Source: Flammeovirgaceae bacterium UBA5585 (lineage in GTDB: Bacteria; Bacteroidota; Bacteroidia; Cytophagales; Cyclobacteriaceae). Taken from it: a stretch of DNA of 64,000 nucleotides. Positions within the stretch are counted from its first letter, which is position 1. Every line of letters begins with the position of its first letter. The translations under genes were made by a program, and so were the position numbers. The stretch spans positions 1 to 64,000 of the forward strand of contig DILT01000013.1 of the NCBI GenBank assembly GCA_002425185.1, in the 5' to 3' direction. The notes under the pieces are model-generated. The model was not told the DNA's origin. It saw nothing but the letters and a program-made list of their open reading frames with translations, and ran no database searches. Below are positions 7,568-16,165 of the stretch, one piece after another.

Positions 7568-9496
7568 GTGAACGGCAACATGACACAGGATAAGAACAAA
7601 GGCGTTACCGCCATTACCTACAACCACCTGAATTTACCCGTGCAGGTAAACAAAGGCGCCAGCGATTATATTGTTTACACCTACGATGCCACCGGCCGCA
7701 AACTCACCCAGCAGGTGTTCGGCTCTGCGCCCAAGGTAACCGACTATATTGGCGAACTGTTGTTTGAAGGCACAACGCCTGTACTCAAACAAATAAGCCA
7801 CAGCGAAGGCCGTGTGCTGCCCGATGGCGCCAACTGGGAATACCAGTACCACCTGAAAGACCACCTCGGCAGCATTCGCGCAACGTTTACGACCAAAACC
7901 CAAACGCCCGCAACCAGCACAGCCAACTTCGAAGCGGCCACCAACACCAACTTTACCAACTACTTCCGAACCAGTTTCGACCTGGTTGATCATACCGATG
8001 CCGGAACAACGTATACCCATGTACAGCACTTGAATGGAGGCGTGAATGGCCGTGTGGGTATTGGCAAATCCATCTCCGTGCTACCGGGCGATAAGGTGAG
8101 CATTGGCGCATGGGCCAAGTACATGAATTTGGGCAGCACTACAAACACAACTGCATTTATTACAGCCCTCGCCACAGCCTTTGGCACCAGCAGCATGGCA
8201 ACCGGTGAGTTAGGTAAACTTTATAATGGATTAAACAGCTACGCCACAGCCGTACCTAATGGCAACCACCCCGATGATGACGAGACTGCCCCAAAAGCCT
8301 TTGTTACGATTTTGTTATTCGACAAAGACTACAACTTAGTGGATGCCGCCTGGAAACAAATTACCACCGTAGGGTTACAAAGCAGCCCAACGGTAAAACA
8401 ACCGCCCCACGATTACCTGTTTAAAGAAGTAACCGTGCGCGAGCCGGGCTTTGCCTATGTGTTTGTAAGCAACGAACACCCAACCTATGTAGATGTGTAC
8501 TTTGACGATGTAACCGTTACGCATACGCCCTCACCCATTGTAAGCTCTAGCGATTATTTTGCGTTTGGGTTGCAGCATACTACCGGTGAACGGGCGGGAG
8601 TGTATGAGCAACGGACACTCTTTCAATCTCAGGAACTGCAAGATGAACTCAACCTTGGTTGGGTTCAATTTAAATGGCGTAACCATGATTCGAGCATTGG
8701 GAGGTTTTTTAATGTTGATCCAATTGCGGAAAAATACTATTACAACTCGACTTATGCGTTTAGTGAGAATAAAGTAACAAATGCTATTGAACTTGAGGGC
8801 CTTGAATCCGTTGTCGTAACGAATGTATATGGTGCCGATGGGCAACTTACAGAAATCAAGAAAGAGACCCATTTGAAATCCAATGATTTTGGACCATTAG
8901 GTAAAGGAACGTATACAGCGAACAAGTACTCGGATGGTACTTTCTCTGAAAGTTTTGAGCCAGGAAAAGGAAATTCGATAGCCTCCTTCAGTGGTGAGGG
9001 TATTTCACAGGAGGATTTCTATAAAGAGGGAGGAACTTACGGGGGTTTTGAAAATAGATTAAATGCACGTTTAATAGAGGGTTCTGTTGAGAATGCATTA
9101 ATTGAACTGGGATTTAATCCTTCGGATGTTCGTGCAGATGTCCAGGTTTTAGAAAATGCCGATAAGAAGTTCCTTGGCAAGTTTGCACAATTTGGTGGAG
9201 ATTCCTTTAACAAATATGAGTCAGCATTCAAAAGTGATGGTCAACCTTCCGCACCTCACAAGAGTACAAACTCAATGATATCAAAAACAGTAATTGGCAA
9301 TTCTGATACGAGGATAAAAAATTATGATGGTGCAGTCTCACGAACAGATAATATACCTTCACATATTGGATTGGTTCGTGACGGATGGATAGATCACAGG
9401 AGTGAGGCTCTTCGAGCTATTATGAATCCATCTAAAGTTAATATTGGTGCAGAGAATGCAAGTCGTATAAAATCTTACTTCGATTCACAAAAATAG
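7568..9496 (+). CDS. Displaced RHS module 2 with unidentified toxin tip
   Basis: A 642-residue orphan RHS fragment. Its first ~400 residues repeat the end of the upstream RHS core almost word for word (GNMTQDKNKG, LNLPVQVNKG, the KDHLGS segment, FAFGLQH). It has no signal peptide and no convincing start; GTG at 7568 is simply the first available codon. The homology to the core already starts at 7504, just after the junction leader. From about residue 410 it departs into a ~230-residue, AT-rich tip that I do not recognise; SHIGLVRDGWIDHRSEAL near the end is its most distinctive stretch. It probably serves as a silent tip that can recombine onto a complete RHS gene. The following membrane protein is its likely immunity partner. 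Confidence 0.75.
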   Translation: MNGNMTQDKNKGVTAITYNHLNLPVQVNKGASDYIVYTYDATGRKLTQQVFGSAPKVTDYIGELLFEGTTPVLKQISHSEGRVLPDGANWEYQYHLKDHLGSIRATFTTKTQTPATSTANFEAATNTNFTNYFRTSFDLVDHTDAGTTYTHVQHLNGGVNGRVGIGKSISVLPGDKVSIGAWAKYMNLGSTTNTTAFITALATAFGTSSMATGELGKLYNGLNSYATAVPNGNHPDDDETAPKAFVTILLFDKDYNLVDAAWKQITTVGLQSSPTVKQPPHDYLFKEVTVREPGFAYVFVSNEHPTYVDVYFDDVTVTHTPSPIVSSSDYFAFGLQHTTGERAGVYEQRTLFQSQELQDELNLGWVQFKWRNHDSSIGRFFNVDPIAEKYYYNSTYAFSENKVTNAIELEGLESVVVTNVYGADGQLTEIKKETHLKSNDFGPLGKGTYTANKYSDGTFSESFEPGKGNSIASFSGEGISQEDFYKEGGTYGGFENRLNARLIEGSVENALIELGFNPSDVRADVQVLENADKKFLGKFAQFGGDSFNKYESAFKSDGQPSAPHKSTNSMISKTVIGNSDTRIKNYDGAVSRTDNIPSHIGLVRDGWIDHRSEALRAIMNPSKVNIGAENASRIKSYFDSQK

Positions 9497-9504
9497 GCCT
9501 GAAT

Positions 9505-9966
9505 ATGAAGAATCGATTAATTGAAGGTTTAAGTGTCGCATTTACTTGTTTTATAATAACGCTTGCACTTAATGAATTAGCCTGGGTGATAATCCAATAT
9601 ATCGCAAGTATGAAACACAATTATGAATGGTATGAACTTATATTATCAAGCTTTATTTATTCTCTTTTAGTTTTATTATTTGTTGTGGTTCTTGGAAAAA
9701 AAGTATTACCCTATTCTTTGCCATTAATTTATCTCTTCCTTAGTATCATTGTCTTATTTCGAGATTATTTCAGTGGATATGAATTATTGTATTTATTGAA
9801 TTTTGATTTCAGTCAATTGAGTTATATTGTATATAATTTGATTCGGGACAGATGGATATTTAATGAGAAAATTTATGACATAATTCTTTTTAATTCAATT
9901 TTCTTCTTTTATCAGGTTATTCTTTTGCATTTAAGCACTAAGTATCCAATTGCCAGAAGATCATGA
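9505..9966 (+). CDS. Small membrane protein, putative immunity protein for RHS module 2
   Basis: A 153-residue protein that starts 8 bp after the toxin tip and is very AT-rich. Four hydrophobic segments are visible at about residues 8-28, 46-66, 70-88 and 125-142, so it is an inner-membrane protein. No family is recognised. Its position and its base composition matching the preceding tip make it the candidate immunity protein. A membrane immunity protein would fit a tip that acts on the membrane or in the periplasm, but this is a guess. Confidence 0.5.
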   Translation: MKNRLIEGLSVAFTCFIITLALNELAWVIIQYIASMKHNYEWYELILSSFIYSLLVLLFVVVLGKKVLPYSLPLIYLFLSIIVLFRDYFSGYELLYLLNFDFSQLSYIVYNLIRDRWIFNEKIYDIILFNSIFFFYQVILLHLSTKYPIARRS

Positions 9967-10021
9967 TGGTTGAAAAAGTACTCGTCTCTGCATTTGATAC
10001 GTACTAGGTGTCCCGGGAGAA

Positions 10022-11305
10022 TTGAGCAAAGTTTACAACGAACTGAAGAGTTACGCCACGGCCGTACCCAATGGCGATCACCCCGATGATGACGAAACAG
10101 CACCGAAAGCTTTTGTTACCATTTTGCAGTTTGACAAAGACTATAACTTAGTGGATGCCGCCTGGAAACAGATTACCACTGTAGGCCTGCAAAGCAGCCC
10201 CACCGTAAAACAACCCCCGCATGATTACTTATTTAAAGAAGTAACTGTTAGGGAGCCTGGCTTTGCCTATGTGTTTGTAAGCAACGAACACCCTACTTAC
10301 GTGGATATTTATTTTGACGATGTGACCGTTACACATACACCCTCGCCCATAGTAAGCTCCAGCGATTACTTTGCGTTTGGGTTGCAGCATACTACCGGTG
10401 AACGGGCAGGCGTGTATGAGCAGCGCCAACTTTATAATGGAAAAGAATTGCAGGATGAGTTGAGTCTGGCTATTTATGACTATGGGGCAAGATTTTATTA
10501 TCCTGAAGTTGGACGTTGGTGGCATGTTGACCCTCTGACTGAAAAGTACTTTAGTTGGAATCCTTACAACTATACCTTTAATAATCCGATCCTTTTTGTT
10601 GATAAAGATGGACGTGATGGAATGGTTACTGTTTCAGGAAGTGGTTCCAAGACCGACCCAATAACTTATACAATAAAAGCCAACTACTACTACAACACAA
10701 ATAACTTAACAAAATCTCAGGCCGCAGCCATAAAGCAATCGATCTCCAATTTTAATAGCACTACATCTAATTTTAAGGATAAAGCCGGAAACCACGTTTC
10801 AATCAAATATGATTTATCGGCTAAAGGTTTTGATAATGATGAAGCTGTAAATGAGGCTGTAAACAACGATAAATTTACCAATGAATTCGGAGGCAAAAGC
10901 TCCTACGGTAATAAAATTGTAAATACCAATTCAGATAACTCAACGTCCCGCTTTGGTGCGGACATTGGAGGAACCAGCATTAATGGTGGTTCAAATTTGA
11001 TTGAAGTATACGATGATAACATTCAAAAAGCCGTTACTAACGGATTTAATGAATCTGATATTATTGTCAGCACGATTAACCATGAGATCGGGCATAATCT
11101 TGGAGGTGAGCATGGTGATCCAAATCCAGTTAATAAAGATCATATTTATTTAGGTTATGGAACAAAACCAAACTGCTATGGAAACGGCTGCTCAGAACCT
11201 TATGTCGAAAAAACAAAGGTGACACCCAAATTTGGGGAAACAATCATCAGACGAATCGAGGAGCCGAAAGATGTTTATTATTTAAACAAGAAAAAACAAG
11301 AATGA
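10022..11305 (+). CDS. Displaced RHS module 3 with metzincin-like protease tip
   Basis: A 427-residue RHS fragment. Homology to the core begins within a few bases of 10,012 in the middle of a core segment, and only a TTG start is available. Residues 1-195 contain the VREPGFAYVFVSNEHP segment, FAFGLQH, YNGKELQDEL and the YDYGARFYYPEVGRW end of the core. The tip from about residue 195 is new. It carries HEIGHNLGGEH at 354-364, an exact HExxHxxGxxH zinc-binding motif of metzincin metallopeptidases. The predicted activity is proteolysis of an unknown target. The next gene overlaps it by 4 bp, which points to coupled translation and immunity. Confidence 0.82.
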   Translation: MSKVYNELKSYATAVPNGDHPDDDETAPKAFVTILQFDKDYNLVDAAWKQITTVGLQSSPTVKQPPHDYLFKEVTVREPGFAYVFVSNEHPTYVDIYFDDVTVTHTPSPIVSSSDYFAFGLQHTTGERAGVYEQRQLYNGKELQDELSLAIYDYGARFYYPEVGRWWHVDPLTEKYFSWNPYNYTFNNPILFVDKDGRDGMVTVSGSGSKTDPITYTIKANYYYNTNNLTKSQAAAIKQSISNFNSTTSNFKDKAGNHVSIKYDLSAKGFDNDEAVNEAVNNDKFTNEFGGKSSYGNKIVNTNSDNSTSRFGADIGGTSINGGSNLIEVYDDNIQKAVTNGFNESDIIVSTINHEIGHNLGGEHGDPNPVNKDHIYLGYGTKPNCYGNGCSEPYVEKTKVTPKFGETIIRRIEEPKDVYYLNKKKQE

Positions 11306-11934
11306 AAAGTTCAATCATTATATTTTTTACAATTCTATATACTTCTGTCAATGCACAGGAATTACAAAAGATCAATTGCTTGAAAAATCTAGTTTCTGTT
11401 AATGGCTACCTTATACGCGCAATAGATAAAAAGGTAATAAAGCAGCAATTAAAAAGTCAAAAAAGAAGGAAAAACGGAAAGCCCTTTAAAGTATTTATTG
11501 ATAATCCAAATGATCACTATTACTTCATCATAGATAATTCTGTCGTTCCAATAGAAAGCATTATTTCTGAAAAATCAAATCAAATTTATCTTCCGTGTTT
11601 TAATAGATTTAAGCATGTCTTTCAATTACATTTTTGTATCGACAGTATTGATTGCTCAAGTGACAAACTTTTTTCGAATAAGATTTATAAATCGAAAGGT
11701 AATAATAGGCGTGTTTATCAGATAGCTCATATCGAAGGGACTTGGATTCGGTTTCTCGCAGACGGTAAGGCGATCGGCAATTTACTTTTTGATCGAACCC
11801 GTGATCTCCAAAATCAGTTTGATGAATTCGACTTCTTCCTTTTAGAGGACTATAAATCTGTTCAAACACCGGAGGACGTAATTAGGGCTTTTGATCTTGT
11901 TTACTGGAGGGAATTGAAGTCAATCTGGGAATGA
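11302..11934 (+). CDS. Putative periplasmic immunity protein for the metzincin tip
   Basis: A 210-residue protein whose start overlaps the stop of the protease module (ATGA type, 4 bp). The first ~18 residues form a signal peptide ending in SVNAQ, so it is probably exported. The rest is lysine-rich with no recognised family. Coupling to the toxin gene and matching low GC support an immunity function; nothing in the sequence shows how it would inhibit the protease. Confidence 0.55.
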   Translation: MKSSIIIFFTILYTSVNAQELQKINCLKNLVSVNGYLIRAIDKKVIKQQLKSQKRRKNGKPFKVFIDNPNDHYYFIIDNSVVPIESIISEKSNQIYLPCFNRFKHVFQLHFCIDSIDCSSDKLFSNKIYKSKGNNRRVYQIAHIEGTWIRFLADGKAIGNLLFDRTRDLQNQFDEFDFFLLEDYKSVQTPEDVIRAFDLVYWRELKSIWE

Positions 11935-11956
11935 AATTTCTTTGACAAAAGCCCTC

Positions 11957-12080
11957 GAAATGCGCAAAGTCTGGATTAGATTCCTTCCCCGCAGAGTCTC
12001 CCAACGGGGACTCTGCGACTCACAGGCAATCACCTCATCAAGCCAGGTGGGCTGGTTCTTGAAAAGAAAAACCACACCTG
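11957..12080 (+). repeat. Remnant of downstream gene start plus junction leader copy 2
   Basis: Positions 11962-11981 read as M-R-K-V-W-I and correspond to the first codons of the outer-membrane-type gene at 16,166 (M-R-K-I-W-I), after which the match stops. The junction leader then follows, nearly identical to 7409-7510. In this copy the hairpin CGCAGAGTC / GACTCTGCG around 11993-12016 is well preserved. The arrangement shows that this module once sat next to the locus-closing gene. Confidence 0.6.
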
Positions 12081-12150
12081 GGATGCCACCACCGGGTTTG
12101 TAAATGGAAACACGGGCACGGATGATTATCTTTATGATGCCAACGGCAAC

Positions 12151-13581
12151 ATGACGCAGGACAAAAACAAAGGCATTACGGCCATTACCTACAACCACCT
12201 GAATTTACCCGTACAGGTAAACAAAGGCGCCAGCGATTATATTATTTACACTTACGATGCCACCGGCCGCAAACTCACCCAGCAGGTGTTCGGCTCTGCG
12301 CCCAAGGTTACCGACTATATTGGCGAACTGTTGTTTGAGGGAAGCACACCCGTACTCAAACAGATAAGCCACAGCGAAGGCCGCGTGGTGCCCGATGGCG
12401 CCAACTGGGAATACCAGTATCATTTGAAAGACCACCTCGGCAACGTGCGCGTAACATTTACGGCCAAAACGCAAACAGCCGCAGCCAGTACGGCCAACTT
12501 TGAAGCGGCCACCAACACCAACTTTACCAACTACTTCCGAACGAGTTTTGATCTGGTTGATCGTACGGATGCCGGTACAACGTATACCCATGTACAGCAT
12601 CTGAATGGAGGCGTAAACGGCCGTGTGGGGATTGGCAAATCCATCTCTGTATTGCCGGGCGACAAGGTGAGCATTGAAGCCCATGCCAAGTATTTTAACG
12701 CGGGCAGTACTTCCAACACCACTTCTTTTATTACAGCCCTCGCCACAGCCTTTGGTACGAGCAGCACGGCCACCGGTGAGTTGGGCAAACTCTATAGCGG
12801 GCTGAACAGCTACGCCACAGCAGTGCCCAACGGAAATCATCCCGATGATGACGAGACTGCCCCAAAAGCCTTTGTTACGATTTTGCTGTTTGATAAAGAC
12901 TACAACTTAGTAGATGCCGCCTGGAAACAAATTACCACCGTAGGCCTGCAAAGCAGCCCCACCGTAAAACAACCGCCCCACGATTACTTATTTAAAGAAG
13001 TAACCGTACGCGAGCCGGGCTTTGCCTATGTGTTTGTAAGCAACGAACACCCAACCTATGTAGATGTGTACTTTGACGATGTAACCGTTACGCATACGCC
13101 CTCACCCATTGTAAGTTCCAGCGATTATTTTGCGTTTGGGCTGCAGCATACCACCGGTGAGCGGGCGGGTATGTATGAGCAGCGTACGCTTTTTCAATCT
13201 CAAGAACTGCAAGATGAACTCAAAATTGGCTGGGTCCAATTTAAATGGCGAAACCATGATCCGAGCATTGGAAGGTTTTTCAATGTTGATCCAATTTCGG
13301 AGAAGTACTATTACAACTCAACTTATGCTTTTAGTGAGAATAAGGTCATTGCGCATATTGAGCTAGAAGGACTAGAGGCGTGGGATATAAAATATTCTGA
13401 TGGATCAAAGGGGAAAGTTTACGGACCATTCAAGGACCAAAATTCTGCAGAGACCTTTGCGGATGATCAGCTAATCATTTCTCCTGTAATAGATCCAAAA
13501 ATAACATCGGGCATATCTTCAGCCCGAATTGATCCCGTAACCCAAGACAAAATTAGACCCATACTGGAGTTGATATTGTAA
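12151..13581 (+). pseudogene. Displaced RHS module 4, frameshifted before its M23 peptidase tip
   Basis: A 476-residue RHS fragment. Residues 1-400 repeat the core (GNMTQDKNKG through FAFGLQH and IGRFFNVDPI). The tip begins near residue 410 and reads IDPVTQDKIRP before the frame runs into a stop at 13,579. In the next frame the sequence continues at once as HTGVDIV, the expected opening of an M23 peptidase, where the first zinc ligands H and D sit. One extra C in the CCC run at 13,557-13,559 would restore a single frame, so a one-base deletion has separated the catalytic domain from the RHS part. A sequencing error cannot be excluded. Confidence 0.75.
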
Positions 13582-13988
13582 AATCAGAAGGTCCAACAGG
13601 AGGAGCCAAAGTATCAGCGCCCTTAAACGGTAAGATTTCTGAAAAGGGATCAGATTCAGGGAGAGGTAATTATGTCCACTTGACTGCCTATAAGGATGGT
13701 AAAATTCACAGATTTTATCATATGCAGGATGGGTCTACTGATAACGTAAAGACCGGGGATAACATTAGTAGAGGAGATGAGATAGGAAAAATTGGTAATA
13801 CTGGGCATTCAACTGGCAATCATTTACACTATGAAGTTAGATCTAAGAATGGTGCTGTACTGAACCCAATAAATGAGAATCCCGGCCTGAAAAATGGTTC
13901 ATCAAGCACAAAAAGTGTTATTAGAACGCCTGTAGAAGACAAAACCTCAAGTTTAAAATTTAGTACTCAACTTAACGTAAGGCAATGA
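13560..13988 (+). pseudogene. M23 (LytM/lysostaphin-type) peptidase tip, detached by frameshift
   Basis: This frame carries a nearly complete M23 zinc endopeptidase domain. It opens with HTGVDIV (zinc ligands H and D), continues with APLNGKI, YHMQDG and GDEIGKIGNTGHSTG, and has the second metal motif HLHYEVR near 13,830. M23 enzymes cut peptide cross-links in peptidoglycan, which suits a delivered antibacterial tip. No credible start lies before the domain, so it can be made only with the RHS module, whose frame is off by one base. The immunity gene overlaps its stop by 4 bp. Confidence 0.75.
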
Positions 13989-14473
13989 AAACATTTATTC
14001 TGATTTCATTCATCATTTCAGTTGTAATATGTGTTAATGGTCAACAAATCAATGTTACAATAAATGATAGATTTGCGCATAAACCGTTTAAAACTAATCC
14101 CAGTCCTGATAATATTTCAAGTATTTTAAAGGATACTTTTAGCATAGAAAAAAAACCAACCAAGAATAAGCACTCAGAAGCAATTGACACACTTTTAATT
14201 TATAATTCAAAGAATAATCAAGTTGTGTTGCTGAAAACAACTGATAAGGTGCTGTTTGTAAAGGCTATTATCACCGATTGCAATGTAGTTCTTGAATCTG
14301 GAATAAAAATTGGCCTATCCAAAACTGAGTTTATTAAAATACTAAAAATCAATAAGGATCTATGGGATAATAATCCGCTAATAATAGTTGATTCGTCAGA
14401 ATATTTTTACCATACATTTTATTTTAAGAATAATATGTTGTTTAAAATTGTCTTGGACAGTAGACCTGATTAA
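13985..14473 (+). CDS. Putative periplasmic immunity protein for the M23 tip
   Basis: A 162-residue protein starting inside the stop region of the M23 tip (4 bp overlap). Residues 1-20 form a signal peptide ending near VNGQ, so export to the periplasm is likely, where a peptidoglycan endopeptidase would act. No family is recognised in the AT-rich remainder. The gene appears intact even though the toxin is frameshifted, as expected when immunity is still useful against relatives. Confidence 0.55.
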   Translation: MKTFILISFIISVVICVNGQQINVTINDRFAHKPFKTNPSPDNISSILKDTFSIEKKPTKNKHSEAIDTLLIYNSKNNQVVLLKTTDKVLFVKAIITDCNVVLESGIKIGLSKTEFIKILKINKDLWDNNPLIIVDSSEYFYHTFYFKNNMLFKIVLDSRPD

Positions 14474-14549
14474 CGACATTTCGTAATTCTACAAGATTAT
14501 TATCCAGCAACAAAGCAGCCCCACCGTAAAACAACCCCCGCACGATTAT

Positions 14550-15599
14550 ATGTTCAAGGAAGTAACCGTGCGCGAGCCTGGCTTTGCCTATGTGTTTGTA
14601 AGCAACGAGCACCCTACGTACGTGGATGTTTATTTTGACGATGTAACCGTTACCCACACCCCCTCACCCATTGTAAGCTCCAGCGATTATTTTGCGTTTG
14701 GGCTACAGCATACTGCCGGGGAGCGGACAGGGGTGTATGAGCAGCGCCAACTTTATAATGGCAAAGAGTTGCAGGACGAGTTGAATGTTGGGTGGTTGGA
14801 TTATGGAGCGAGGATGTATATGCCGGAGATTGGGAGGTGGGGAGTGATAGACCCATTATCTGATAAATATACCAATTTTGCCCCCTATAATTACGCACTA
14901 AATAATCCAATTAAATTTATTGATCCAGATGGCATGGACATCATCAACGGTGACGCTATTCTTCGAGATAGAGCTCAGCTTAAACTGGATGGTTTAAAAA
15001 AAGGCTTAGAAGTAACAAAAGCTAAATATGGTGATGCACTAAAAAACAGAAAGACATTCCTCGAAAGTGGCGGCTCTAAAGAGACCTGGAAGAGCTATAG
15101 AAATCTTAAAGGTGCAATAAGGGCTGAAGAATTGAATGTTCAGACTTTCACTGCTCGAGCAGAAATCACTCAAAAGACAATTGACAATTTCAAATCAGCG
15201 TCACCAAATCTCTTTCAGCACATTAATAATATGAAAAATTCAACTGGTGAAAAAGTTGATATGTTAGTCTTCACTCAAGAGAATATTGGTGATGAGGAAA
15301 AACATGGCAAGACTGTATTTGCAGTTACTCCTAATAAGAAACAACCAGCTAGTAGTGTTGGCGGGCCAAACTCACTTGCTGTCTATGTCGAACCCTATGC
15401 AACACCGAAAACCATGAGGCATGAATCTGGTCATTTTGAATATCAGGCCACGGAAACTGAAGCGTATTACATTTACATACAAAACTTAAAATCTGCTGGT
15501 TATCCATTAAAAGATGGTCATAGGACAGATGATAAAAGTGGCCAGTTGGCTAAACTGTATGAAAGAATCAAAGACGTTAAATATTTTGGTAGGAAATGA
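14550..15599 (+). CDS. Displaced RHS module 5 with HExxH zincin-like tip
   Basis: A 349-residue fragment. Homology to the RHS core starts near 14,509, upstream of the first ATG, and runs through VREPGFAYVF, FAFGLQH, YNGKELQDEL and YGARMYMPEIGRW to FIDPDG near residue 125. The tip (about 127-349) begins with a helical, charged stretch and contains HESGH at 291-295 followed by an ETEAYYIYI helix. This HExxH-plus-downstream-Glu arrangement is typical of zinc metallopeptidases. No closer family is recognised. The next gene overlaps by 4 bp. Confidence 0.75.
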   Translation: MFKEVTVREPGFAYVFVSNEHPTYVDVYFDDVTVTHTPSPIVSSSDYFAFGLQHTAGERTGVYEQRQLYNGKELQDELNVGWLDYGARMYMPEIGRWGVIDPLSDKYTNFAPYNYALNNPIKFIDPDGMDIINGDAILRDRAQLKLDGLKKGLEVTKAKYGDALKNRKTFLESGGSKETWKSYRNLKGAIRAEELNVQTFTARAEITQKTIDNFKSASPNLFQHINNMKNSTGEKVDMLVFTQENIGDEEKHGKTVFAVTPNKKQPASSVGGPNSLAVYVEPYATPKTMRHESGHFEYQATETEAYYIYIQNLKSAGYPLKDGHRTDDKSGQLAKLYERIKDVKYFGRK

Positions 15600-16129
15600 A
15601 AACAGAAATTAAAATTTTGATAGTTTCAATAGCCTTATTCATAGGCGCAAGTCATTTAAAAATCATAGCGCAAGTGGATACTTCAAGAGTTGTCTACAAA
15701 GCTAAGTTATTAACGATTTCAAGATTTGGAATAACGGATTCAATTTCTACCCTAAATACAATACAAAGTCAATCGAGTCATCTCCTGAAATCGAACTCAA
15801 GTGAATTTATATTTATAAAGATTAAATTCGATCAACCATACGATATTCTATTGAAGCAAGATTCTTCTAATAGGGGATTTTCATGGTTTGGGCACTGCTA
15901 TTATTATCTGGCTTTTAGTTCTTCAAAAGGTAAATACTACAGATTAGGAGGCTTTGACGTGAGTGATACTAAAGACTTTCTCAAGGATGTAAAGGAAATT
16001 GAGGTTCTTCAGCTTTTGAAAGTTGAGGAGATAAACATAAAAGCACTTTCGAGAAGTGTAAGAAGGAATAATTTTGTTAATCCTTGCTCGTCACAGCTTA
16101 AGTCCTTTATTGAAACATACAACAAGTAA
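15596..16129 (+). CDS. Putative periplasmic immunity protein for the zincin tip
   Basis: A 177-residue AT-rich protein coupled to the preceding tip by a 4 bp overlap. An N-terminal hydrophobic stretch (about residues 7-27) ending near IIAQ looks like a signal peptide. No known domain is visible. Its assignment as immunity protein rests on position and composition only. Confidence 0.5.
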   Translation: MKTEIKILIVSIALFIGASHLKIIAQVDTSRVVYKAKLLTISRFGITDSISTLNTIQSQSSHLLKSNSSEFIFIKIKFDQPYDILLKQDSSNRGFSWFGHCYYYLAFSSSKGKYYRLGGFDVSDTKDFLKDVKEIEVLQLLKVEEINIKALSRSVRRNNFVNPCSSQLKSFIETYNK

Positions 16130-16165
16130 GAATTATTTACAGCTCCCTGAAAACCTATCCTTGAA

